Source: MFD04716-140 sp963703125 (GTDB lineage: Bacteria; Bacteroidota; Bacteroidia; Flavobacteriales; Flavobacteriaceae). Taken from it: 64,000 nucleotides of DNA. Of this stretch, positions 48,743-56,272 are shown piece after piece (position 1 is the first letter of the stretch; every line of letters begins with the position of its first letter). A program made the translations under genes and the position numbers. The stretch covers positions 1,488,001 to 1,552,000 of the forward strand of contig OY969790.1 of the NCBI GenBank assembly GCA_963703125.1. The letters run 5' to 3'. Below the pieces are notes generated by a model, which had not been told where the DNA came from, did not search any database, and saw only the letters and a program-made list of their open reading frames with translations.

Positions 48743-49663
48743 TTGAAGAGAAGAAGTTTTATACAGAAAACAGCCCTGTCATCCGGGGCGATTTCAATGA
48801 GCGGGGCTTTTGGTTATGCCCTTGGGCCGAAAGAAAAAGAAGTGGCCGCACACAAATTCAATCTAAAATATGCCCCGCATTTGGGCATGTTCAAAAACCA
48901 TGCAGGTGATGACCCTATAGATCAGTTAAATTTTATGGCTGATCAGGGCTTTACGGCCTTTGAGGATAATGGCATGATGGGTCGCGATATTGCACTTCAG
49001 ACCAAGATGGGGGAAACAATGGCAAAACGAAATATGACCATGGGCGTATTTGTGGTCGAAAAAGGAGGTAATATGGCCAATACTTTGGCCGCCGGAAAAC
49101 CTGAGAACGTTGCCATTTTTTTGGATGGGTGTAAAAGGGCCGTTGAGGTCGCCAAACGTGTAAACGCAAAGTGGATGACCGTTGTACCCGGTGCGTATGA
49201 AAGGAACCTACCTATTGGCATTCAAAATGCCAATGTAATAGAAGCACTTCGTAGGGGAGCTGAAATACTTGAACCACACGGGCTGGTTATGGTACTAGAG
49301 CCTCTTTCGGATTCTCCTGACCTACATCTGCAAACTTCCGAACAAACTTATTTAATTTGTAAAGGAGTCAATAGCCCCTCCTGCAAAATTCTGTATGATA
49401 TTTATCATTTGCAGAAAAATGAGGGACATTTAATCCATAATATGGGCCTCACTTGGGATGAGATTGCCTATATCCAGATCGGTGATAACCCTGGTCGCAA
49501 CGAGCCTACCACAGGCGAGATAAACTATACCAACATATTCAAATTTATCCATGAGAAAGGTTATAAAGGGGTGTTAGGTATGGAACATGGAAACTCCAAA
49601 GCAAACAAAGAAGGTGAACAAGCAGTTATTGATGCCTATAAGAAGGTTGATAATTTCTTGTAG
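48743..49663 (+). CDS. Exported hydroxypyruvate-isomerase-like TIM-barrel protein
   Basis: 306 residues starting at TTG 48743. It begins KRRSFIQKTALSSGAISMSGAFGYAL, a twin-arginine signal, so no ATG option preserves it. TIM-barrel features resemble hydroxypyruvate isomerase/sugar epimerases: 'MVLEPLSDSPDLHLQTSE', 'ILYDIYHLQKNEGHLI', 'IQIGDNPGRNEPTTGEINY' and 'GVLGMEHGNS'. It is the third gene of the GMC2 operon, ten bases after subunit 3. Confidence 0.88.
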   Translation: MKRRSFIQKTALSSGAISMSGAFGYALGPKEKEVAAHKFNLKYAPHLGMFKNHAGDDPIDQLNFMADQGFTAFEDNGMMGRDIALQTKMGETMAKRNMTMGVFVVEKGGNMANTLAAGKPENVAIFLDGCKRAVEVAKRVNAKWMTVVPGAYERNLPIGIQNANVIEALRRGAEILEPHGLVMVLEPLSDSPDLHLQTSEQTYLICKGVNSPSCKILYDIYHLQKNEGHLIHNMGLTWDEIAYIQIGDNPGRNEPTTGEINYTNIFKFIHEKGYKGVLGMEHGNSKANKEGEQAVIDAYKKVDNFL

Positions 49664-49690
49664 TTCCATTTCCACAAAAAGATTCATCCA

Positions 49691-49732
49691 ATGCAGTACA
49701 TCGAATAAAAAATATTATTCGATGTACTGCAT
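49691..49732. repeat. Perfect 18-base inverted repeat after the GMC2 operon
   Basis: Arms ATGCAGTACATCGAATAA (49691-49708) and TTATTCGATGTACTGCAT (49715-49732) enclose AAAATA. It lies 28 bases after the isomerase-like stop. It could be a terminator, but the following T-run is weak (GCTGTTTTATAAG); a protein-binding dyad or mobile-element end is an alternative. Confidence 0.7.
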
Positions 49733-49775
49733 AGCTGTTTTATAAGATTTTACCTACATGTGGCGTTAGGTAGTT

Positions 49776-50003
49776 ATGACCCCACATCTCTACGCACTTT
49801 TTGGCTATATTGGACTACTAGTAGTCTCCAAAACCCTTTTCCTTTTGTTCGCTCGGAAAAAAGTGAGCCTTGACAAAATATTCCGCTTGTTTTCATTGAG
49901 AAAATGGACTTTATCAATGCCATTTCTAAAGGATTTTGAACGACTTTTTTCTGATCGAATAATCCCTGAATCCGAATATTTGTCGGATAATCTTGGAAAA
50001 TAA
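49776..50003 (+). CDS. Small hypothetical protein with one membrane helix
   Basis: 75 residues: an N-terminal hydrophobic helix (LYALFGYIGLLVVSKTLFLLFA), then a basic/aromatic tail. No family recognised. It is the only substantial open frame in the 660 bases between the sugar cluster and nrdA. A weak AGCAT/ATGCT hairpin with a T-run follows. Confidence 0.45.
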   Translation: MTPHLYALFGYIGLLVVSKTLFLLFARKKVSLDKIFRLFSLRKWTLSMPFLKDFERLFSDRIIPESEYLSDNLGK

Positions 50004-50101
50004 AACCCCATACAATTTTAGCATTTATTTAAGATGCTTTTTTGAAATTAAAACGTCCTTTTTCGCATCTTGCCCGTATATACTAAAGTTAGACAAGGGG
50101 C

Positions 50102-50185
50102 ATGGACAATTACTTGATACTTTTATTAATTTATGCAGCTGCATTGGTTTTTTCTAGTGCTCTAAAACCTTATTTCAGAAAATAA
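50102..50185 (+). CDS. Putative 27-residue single-helix membrane peptide
   Basis: ATG 50102 begins MDNYLILLLIYAAALVFSSA, with basic end KPYFRK and stop TAA. It is a full transmembrane span with a positive tail. It is too short to judge by composition; it could be a real small membrane protein or chance. The rest of 50004-50327 is AT-rich with nothing recognised except the nrdA terminator. Confidence 0.3.
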   Translation: MDNYLILLLIYAAALVFSSALKPYFRK

Positions 50186-50275
50186 GGAAACCTTCTTTCG
50201 ATTCTCTTTACATTACAAGTTAGGCTCTTGTTTTTGGTCTTCGATTAATTCTGAATATACATTTCGTTATAATTA

Positions 50276-50303
50276 AAAACCCCGGTTATTGGACCAGGGT
50301 TTT
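50276..50303 (-). terminator. Rho-independent terminator downstream of nrdA
   Basis: Stem AAAACCC-C-GG/CC-A-GGGTTTT has nine pairs and one mismatch; on the minus strand it is followed by TTTTTAATT. It lies 25 bases after the nrdA stop. Confidence 0.7.
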
Positions 50304-50327
50304 AGTTTAAAATAACGTAATTAATAC

Positions 50328-52808
50328 CTATGATCCGCACATAAGGCAATCATCATCTGCCTGGCCCTCTTTTGCGCGCGCAATCATCTCCTTCATCTCC
50401 GCAGCAGTCATTGGCTCAATATCCACATCATGTTGCGCTACAGATGCCTGTTTAGCCTCAACAGAGGAAGTAATGTTAGGCAGAGTGGCCGCAGATGCCT
50501 CGGCTTCGGCGGCAACACTTACAGGAACCTCTTTTTTCTTTGTATTGTCCAGGGTAAACTTGATGGCATCAACGGCGGCCTTTGTACGCAAGTAATACAT
50601 TCCAGTCTTTAAGCCGCTTTTCCAAGCGTAAAAATGCATTGAAGTTAATTTGGAATAATTGGCATTTTCCATAAATAGGTTCAAAGATTGGCTTTGGTCA
50701 ATGAAATAGCCACGTTGACGACTCATATCGATAATGTCCTTCATGCTCAGCTCCCATACGGTTTTATATAATTCGCGTATGTCATGGGGAATTGTCTCTA
50801 TATGCTGAATAGAACCATTGGCCCGCATTAATTCTTGCTTCATATTCTCATTCCACAAACCTAAGCTGACAAGATCTTCCAATAAATGTTTGTTGACAAC
50901 GATAAACTCCCCTGATAATACTCTTCGGGTGTATATATTGGATGTATAAGGCTCAAAACATTCATTGTTCCCTAAAATTTGGGAAGTGGAAGCCGTTGGC
51001 ATAGGTGCTACCAAAAGAGAATTACGCACTCCGTTTTTCTTTACATCCTTTCGCAACTTGTCCCAATCCCAGCGTCCTGATAGTTCTTCGTCCTTAATGC
51101 CCCAAAGATTGTGTTGAAAATCACCGTTGGAAATAGGTGATCCTTCATATGAAGAATAGGTTCCTTCTTCTTTGGCTGCTTCCATTGAAGCCGTTACTGC
51201 CGCAAAATAAAGGGTTTCGAAAATTTCCTGATTCAATTTTTTTGCCTCATCACTTGTAAAAGGCAATCTCAACATAATAAAAGCATCCGCCAATCCCTGT
51301 ACCCCAAGCCCAATAGGTCTATGTCGCATATTGGAGTTCTCGGCCTCTTTTATCGGATAATAATTACGGTCAATGACACGGTTCAAGTTTTTGGTAACCC
51401 TTTTCGTAACCCTGAACAATTCTTTATGGTCAAATTCCCCGTTCTTAATGAACATTGGTAATGCAATAGATGCCAAGTTACAAACGGCAACCTCATCCGG
51501 AGAGGTATATTCCATAATCTCAGTACATAAATTCGATGACCTTATTGTACCTAAATTCTTCTGATTACTCTTTCTGTTGGCCGCATCCTTATACAACATG
51601 TAGGGTGTACCCGTCTCAATTTGAGACTCCAATATCTTCTCCCAAAGCTCACGTGCCCTTACCGTTTTACGCCCTTTGTTTTTTGCCTCATACCCTAAAT
51701 ACAGTTCTTCAAATGCCTCGCTATGATTGGTAAAAAGACCTGGGCACTCATTCGGGCACATTAAGGTCCATTCTTCATTGGCCTCTACCCTCTTCATGAA
51801 CAAATCGGGAATCCACATCGCATAAAAAAGATCACGGGCCCTCATCTCTTCTTTTCCATGATTTTTTTTCAGATCAAGGAACTCATATATATCGGCATGC
51901 CATGGCTCTATATAAATTGCAAAACTACCTTTACGTTTGCCTCCTCCTTGATCTACATAGCGCGCAGTGTCATTGAAAACCTGAAGCATTGGCACTATGC
52001 CATTTGACGTACCGTTGGTACCGGCAATATAGGAACCCGTTGCCCTGATATTATGAATTGATAACCCTATACCTCCCGCAGACTGGGATATTTTGGCCGT
52101 ATTCTTCAAAGTATCATAAATACCATCAATACTATCGTCTTTCATTGCCAAAAGAAAGCATGAGGACATCTGTGGTTTTGGAGTGCCCGAATTGAACAAA
52201 GTAGGCGTAGCGTGCGTAAAAAACTTCTTGGACATCAATTCGTACGTCTCAATGACAGACTCCAAATCATTCAAGTGTATCCCAACGGAAACACGCATCA
52301 ACATATGCTGTGGGCGCTCAACGATCTTTCCATTTAATTTGAGAAGATACGAACGTTCCAGTGTTTTAAAACCGAAATAATCGTAGCCAAAATCACGGTT
52401 GTAAATTATTGTAGAGTCCAATGTCTCCGCATTCTCCTCGATCACCTTGTAAACCTCATCTGATAACAGGGGCGCCTTTTTATTGGTCCGGGGATTCACA
52501 TATTCGTGCAAGTCCTTCATAGTTTCGGAAAAAGACTTTTTTGTGTTCTTATGTAAGTTAGAGACCGAAATTCGGGCAGCAAGTTTTGCATAATCAGGAT
52601 GCGTGGTGGTCATCGTAGCCGCTATCTCAGCCGCCAAGTTATCAAGTTCTGAAGTGGTTACACCATCATACAGGCCTTCAATAACCCGCATTGTCACTTT
52701 CAAAGGGTCCACAAGTCCGTTCAGACCATAACACAGTTTTCGTACCCTAGCGGTAATCTTATCGAACATGATAAGTTCTTTCCGCCCGTCTCTCTTTATT
52801 ACATACAT
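50328..52808 (-). CDS. nrdA: Class Ia ribonucleotide reductase, alpha subunit
   Basis: Makes deoxyribonucleotides from ribonucleoside diphosphates. 826 residues. An ATP-cone (MYVIKRDGRKELIMFDKITAR) is at the N-terminus. Active-site cysteine regions lie in 'KPQMSSCFLLAM' and 'SSNLCTEIMEYTSPDEVAVCNLASIALP', and the shuttle cysteines in C-terminal 'CLMCGS'. It is downstream of nrdB on the same strand with a 109-base gap. Confidence 0.97.
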   Translation of the reverse strand: MYVIKRDGRKELIMFDKITARVRKLCYGLNGLVDPLKVTMRVIEGLYDGVTTSELDNLAAEIAATMTTTHPDYAKLAARISVSNLHKNTKKSFSETMKDLHEYVNPRTNKKAPLLSDEVYKVIEENAETLDSTIIYNRDFGYDYFGFKTLERSYLLKLNGKIVERPQHMLMRVSVGIHLNDLESVIETYELMSKKFFTHATPTLFNSGTPKPQMSSCFLLAMKDDSIDGIYDTLKNTAKISQSAGGIGLSIHNIRATGSYIAGTNGTSNGIVPMLQVFNDTARYVDQGGGKRKGSFAIYIEPWHADIYEFLDLKKNHGKEEMRARDLFYAMWIPDLFMKRVEANEEWTLMCPNECPGLFTNHSEAFEELYLGYEAKNKGRKTVRARELWEKILESQIETGTPYMLYKDAANRKSNQKNLGTIRSSNLCTEIMEYTSPDEVAVCNLASIALPMFIKNGEFDHKELFRVTKRVTKNLNRVIDRNYYPIKEAENSNMRHRPIGLGVQGLADAFIMLRLPFTSDEAKKLNQEIFETLYFAAVTASMEAAKEEGTYSSYEGSPISNGDFQHNLWGIKDEELSGRWDWDKLRKDVKKNGVRNSLLVAPMPTASTSQILGNNECFEPYTSNIYTRRVLSGEFIVVNKHLLEDLVSLGLWNENMKQELMRANGSIQHIETIPHDIRELYKTVWELSMKDIIDMSRQRGYFIDQSQSLNLFMENANYSKLTSMHFYAWKSGLKTGMYYLRTKAAVDAIKFTLDNTKKKEVPVSVAAEAEASAATLPNITSSVEAKQASVAQHDVDIEPMTAAEMKEMIARAKEGQADDDCLMCGS

Positions 52809-52917
52809 TTTGCTACAATTTTGTTAGGTGAATATATAATCCAAGTTTTAACAAAAACTTGGGAATTTTAATTTAATGCCCAAAAACCCTTAGATCAAGG
52901 GCCCATTGCTCTTTTAT

Positions 52918-53904
52918 TTAAAAATCAGCGTCAAAACTGATTTTCTGCGCGTCCTCGTCCTTTTCCTTGTTTAAAACGCCAGCCTTTTGATATTCGGAAA
53001 CCCTTTTTTCAAAAAAGTTTGTTTTTCCTTGAAGGGAAATCATATCCATAAAATCGAATGGATTGGTGGAGTTATATACTCTGTCACATTCCAACTCAAC
53101 CAATAACCTATCCGTGACAAACTCAAGGTACTGCGTCATTAATTTAGAGTTCATCCCTATTAAACTTGCGGGAAGCGACTCTGTGATAAATTCCCGTTCA
53201 ATATCCAAAGCATTGGTCAAAATTTCAGTAATTCGAGCTTTGGGAACTTTATTGATGAGGTGTTTATTATGAAGGTGAACCGCATAATCACAATGCATGC
53301 CTTCATCCCTCGAAATCAATTCGTTCGAAAAAGTAAGCCCTGGCATTAAACCCCTTTTCTTCAACCAAAATATGGAGCAGAAAGCTCCTGAGAAGAAAAT
53401 ACCTTCCACCGCGGCGAAAGCGATCAATCTTTCAGCAAAGCTTGGGGATCCGATCCAGTTCAATGCCCAATCCGCTTTTTTCTTAATCGCTGGGAAATTT
53501 TCTATGGCCTTGAATAGTATATTCTTTTCCTTTTCATCTTTTACATAGGTATCGATCAAAAGGGAGTAGGTTTCAGAATGGATGTTCTCCATCATAATCT
53601 GAAAACCATAGAAGAACTTTGCTTCTGCATATTGCACTTCACTTACAAAGTTCTCGGCCAAATTTTCATTTACAATACCATCTGAAGCGGCAAAAAATGC
53701 CAAAATATGTTTTATGAAGTAGCGCTCGTCATCATTTAGTTTGTTGTTCCAATCATTCAAATCTTCATGAAGATCTATCTCCTCTGCCGTCCAAAAACAT
53801 GCTTCACACTTTTTATACCATTCCCATAGATCATGATGTTTTATGGGAAAAATAACAAAGCGGTCATCATTTGCTTCCAAAATAGGCTCTGAGGCTGTGG
53901 ACAT
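52918..53904 (-). CDS. nrdB: Class Ia ribonucleotide reductase, beta subunit
   Basis: 328 residues; di-iron protein that supplies the tyrosyl radical. Iron-ligand and radical motifs: 'EEIDLHEDLNDW', 'ENIHSETYSLLIDTY' (the Tyr follows SET) and 'ELISRDEGMHCDYAVHL'. It is the first gene of the nrdB-nrdA unit. A TCTTTG-type -7 sequence lies ~65 bases upstream on the minus strand. Confidence 0.95.
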   Translation of the reverse strand: MSTASEPILEANDDRFVIFPIKHHDLWEWYKKCEACFWTAEEIDLHEDLNDWNNKLNDDERYFIKHILAFFAASDGIVNENLAENFVSEVQYAEAKFFYGFQIMMENIHSETYSLLIDTYVKDEKEKNILFKAIENFPAIKKKADWALNWIGSPSFAERLIAFAAVEGIFFSGAFCSIFWLKKRGLMPGLTFSNELISRDEGMHCDYAVHLHNKHLINKVPKARITEILTNALDIEREFITESLPASLIGMNSKLMTQYLEFVTDRLLVELECDRVYNSTNPFDFMDMISLQGKTNFFEKRVSEYQKAGVLNKEKDEDAQKISFDADF

Positions 53905-54112
53905 AATACTGTTGATTTAAAATGTTAGTGCTATTGGCAATCGAAAAAATTGCCTCGTAGTCGGGAGCAACAAAGATGGAAAAACCTTAGCGATCTAAAA
54001 AGCCCAACAGGGCAATTGCCCCACAAAGTTTTTAACATGTTCTGTTGAAATGTAGGCTCAATCGCTATGTTCACTGCATTTTTCAAAACTCAAATTTTGA
54101 ATAAAAAATGCA

Positions 54113-54156
54113 TTAAAAAAATAAACCAAAAAGTATGTTTTTAAATACTTTTTGGT
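54113..54156 (-). terminator. Rho-independent terminator upstream of nrdB, minus strand
   Basis: A perfect 12-base stem ACCAAAAAGTAT/ATACTTTTTGGT (54125-54136 and 54145-54156) has an eight-base loop. On the minus strand it runs into a long T tract (complement of A-rich 54115-54124). It must end a minus-strand transcript arising between ~54160 and 54993. Confidence 0.7.
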
Positions 54157-54159
54157 CTA

Positions 54160-54450
54160 ATTAGAAATATGGTTTTATTTTAAATCACACCGCCAGACCG
54201 TACGACCCCTACCAATGCATCTATAGAGACGATTTCCCCATCCGGTGCCGCTACAGGTAGTTCCCCCGAAACCCATAGTAAAGCATATCACCGATACAAA
54301 CAGTTAGTTTGGTGATCCTTCTGCAGAATCTTCATTAGTTGGATAGTTTTAAAACCAAAAGTGCGTTCCTTATTAAAACACACATCCTCTCAGGGTCGTA
54401 CCTTTAGGAATGGCAGTTTCATAAAATTTTAATGTCTACGCTATTTTACG
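54160..54450 (-). other. Unexplained transcribed-looking stretch between the 180-residue gene and its terminator
   Basis: No intact gene. One minus frame starts ATG ('MKLPFLKVRP'), is stopped by TGA twice, and otherwise reads to TAA including GELPVAAPDGEIVSIDALVG. Another frame reads a Cys/Trp-rich stretch (TTCSGTGWGNRLYRCIGRGR). It is less AT-rich than its surroundings. It could be a decayed or frameshifted small gene, a 3' untranslated region or a small RNA. The remaining 53905-54112 is the nrdB leader/promoter region, where I see nothing else. Confidence 0.3.
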
Positions 54451-54993
54451 TCATCTGGTCGCAATAAAGTCACCATCGACTTCAATAAATTTCCCTTCAA
54501 AATTGCTCAGCTTCATATTGATTTCGCCCTGTAAGACTGCATCACCTACTTCCAGAATGGTAATCTTTCCTTCCTCTGCAAAAAATGGTAGCTCACCGAA
54601 ATTACTGCCGTTGACCACTCCATATGCGCCTTCAAAATAGTCCGAAAACCCATCAATTCGCTTTGCAACCTTAAACGTCTTTCCAATCATCTTTTCTTTA
54701 GCTTCTTTGAAACACATCAAAAATTCCATTGAATGTGTACTGGCCGAACTATCCTGTAATTGCAACCTTAAGGTTAAATATTGATCATTTTCATCTATGA
54801 AATGTTGCTCCAATTCAAATTTTACCTTTCCTTGAAGTGTCTGATTGAAATCTCCCTTGGATTGAAATTCATAATTGCCTAATGGGCTGGGAGGTCTAAA
54901 TTTTTTTACTTCCAAAGCAGAATGCGATATAAGCAATAGAGGCACCAAGGCCCAAATCCCAATACGTAATGTCCTAGTTAACATAGCAGCCAT
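54451..54993 (-). CDS. Exported beta-rich protein of unknown function
   Basis: 180 residues with a signal peptide (LRIGIWALVPLLLISHSAL). The mature part alternates polar and hydrophobic residues as a beta-sandwich would ('LQGKVKFELEQHFIDENDQYLTLRLQLQD', 'LQGEINMKLSNFEGKFIEVDGDF'). No family recognised. ATG 54984, three codons in, is an alternative start. It is 36 bases after a 51-residue gene and shares its likely transcript. Confidence 0.65.
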   Translation of the reverse strand: MAAMLTRTLRIGIWALVPLLLISHSALEVKKFRPPSPLGNYEFQSKGDFNQTLQGKVKFELEQHFIDENDQYLTLRLQLQDSSASTHSMEFLMCFKEAKEKMIGKTFKVAKRIDGFSDYFEGAYGVVNGSNFGELPFFAEEGKITILEVGDAVLQGEINMKLSNFEGKFIEVDGDFIATR

Positions 54994-55029
54994 CCCAATA
55001 TATTTTAAAAATCAAACTTTATATATAGT

Positions 55030-55185
55030 TCATTCCCCAATTTGTGTCCTTGCAATAAGCATTTCTGAAGGTGGCCTGTTGACAGCATAATTAGTGTCTA
55101 TAACAACTTGTTTGCGGTTATCGGTCAATTTTGCTATCACAATTGCCAAAATCAAAAAAACAAACATTATAATGCATTTTTTCAT
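55030..55185 (-). CDS. 51-residue single-helix protein
   Basis: Starts MKKCIIMFVFLILAIVIAKL, a membrane anchor or signal, followed by a short polar tail ending ARTQIGE and TGA. It precedes the 180-residue exported gene on the same strand. No family recognised, but the start is A-rich and signal-like, and I consider it likely to be translated. Confidence 0.5.
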   Translation of the reverse strand: MKKCIIMFVFLILAIVIAKLTDNRKQVVIDTNYAVNRPPSEMLIARTQIGE

Positions 55186-55492
55186 GACCATAAATTTGAG
55201 TTCTAAACTTTACTCCTACCACATTTAATAAGATAAGGCCAGAGCATTTAATCTTAATGGTTCAAATTTAACAAAGCACCCCGGTTAGAAAATTTCGAAT
55301 TGTATAAATGGCATCGGATTATGTATGGATTACAGATCAATTGAATATGTAAAATACCGCAACGATTTAGGATTATGACTCTTGGTAAAGGGTTATACTT
55401 AGAGTTCTTTCCATTTCTGATCATTTTCTTGCCAATCATACTTAAATTACCTCAATTGATACATCTTAACGAAAATCCTAATTGCGTACCAC

Positions 55493-55500
55493 TAAATTTG
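55493..55500 (+). promoter_or_regulatory. -7 element TAAATTTG upstream of the LytTR regulator
   Basis: An exact TAnnTTTG match 29 bases before the regulator ATG, in the 344-base divergent gap 55186-55529. The rest of that gap is AT-rich with no feature I can name. Confidence 0.45.
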
Positions 55501-55529
55501 TTTAACTTTCTTTGATTTAACTCCTGAAC

Positions 55530-56264
55530 ATGTTAGATGTAGTATTAGTAGATGACGAGACAAAAGCGCTGCAAAGCCTTTCTTGGGAGCTTACCAATTT
55601 CAGCAATGAAATCAAAATAATGGCTTCTTTTTCAGATCCGGTCGAAGCACTGTCCTATTTGGAAAAGAACACACCCGATTGTCTTTTTCTGGACATTGAA
55701 ATGCCAACTATGGATGGGTTTCAGTTCATACAAAAATTGAAGAACAAGGAATTTCCGGTCGTAATTACTACTGCATACAACCAGTATGCCATAAAAGCAC
55801 TTAAGAACGAGGCAATCGATTATTTGCTCAAACCCATTGATTCAGATGATCTTAAAGACACCATTGCCAAAATAAAAAAATTCAATTCACGAAGTTTTAC
55901 CGCAGATCGATTGGAAAAAATATTAGTGAACTTTAGCTCAAATTCGCTTGATAAAAAAATATTGATCAACACCGATGGCAAACTGCTGTTTTTGGATAGT
56001 GATGAAATTCTCTACGCCGAATCTGATGGGAACTATAGTACCATTTTTCTATCCGACGGACAGAAAATAGTATTGACCAAAAAGCTTAAGGAAGTTAACG
56101 AACTTCTCCCAGAAGAATCGTTTTTCCGAATTCATAACTCATACATAATCAACTTAAACAAGATTAAGGAATTCTTAAAGACTGATGGATATGTAGTCCT
56201 AAAGTCCAATCACAAAATTCCTGTTTCCAGACAGAAAAAATCGGATTTTCTTGATATGTTATAG
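55530..56264 (+). CDS. LytTR-family response regulator
   Basis: 244 residues. The receiver domain has acidic pocket VDDE (~6), the phospho-acceptor Asp in LFLDIEMPTMDG (~53) and the Lys in YLLKPID (~104). The LytTR DNA-binding domain (~145-244) includes 'ILYAESDGNYSTIFLSDG' and 'FFRIHNSYIINLNKI'. It is paired with the histidine kinase that starts eight bases later. Targets unknown. Confidence 0.93.
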   Translation: MLDVVLVDDETKALQSLSWELTNFSNEIKIMASFSDPVEALSYLEKNTPDCLFLDIEMPTMDGFQFIQKLKNKEFPVVITTAYNQYAIKALKNEAIDYLLKPIDSDDLKDTIAKIKKFNSRSFTADRLEKILVNFSSNSLDKKILINTDGKLLFLDSDEILYAESDGNYSTIFLSDGQKIVLTKKLKEVNELLPEESFFRIHNSYIINLNKIKEFLKTDGYVVLKSNHKIPVSRQKKSDFLDML

Positions 56265-56272
56265 AGTTTTGG

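Noticed and set aside
54160..54300. Cobalamin riboswitch upstream of nrdB
   Set aside because: The conserved B12-box core was not found, the enzyme is class Ia (B12-independent), and a terminator separates the stretch from nrdB.
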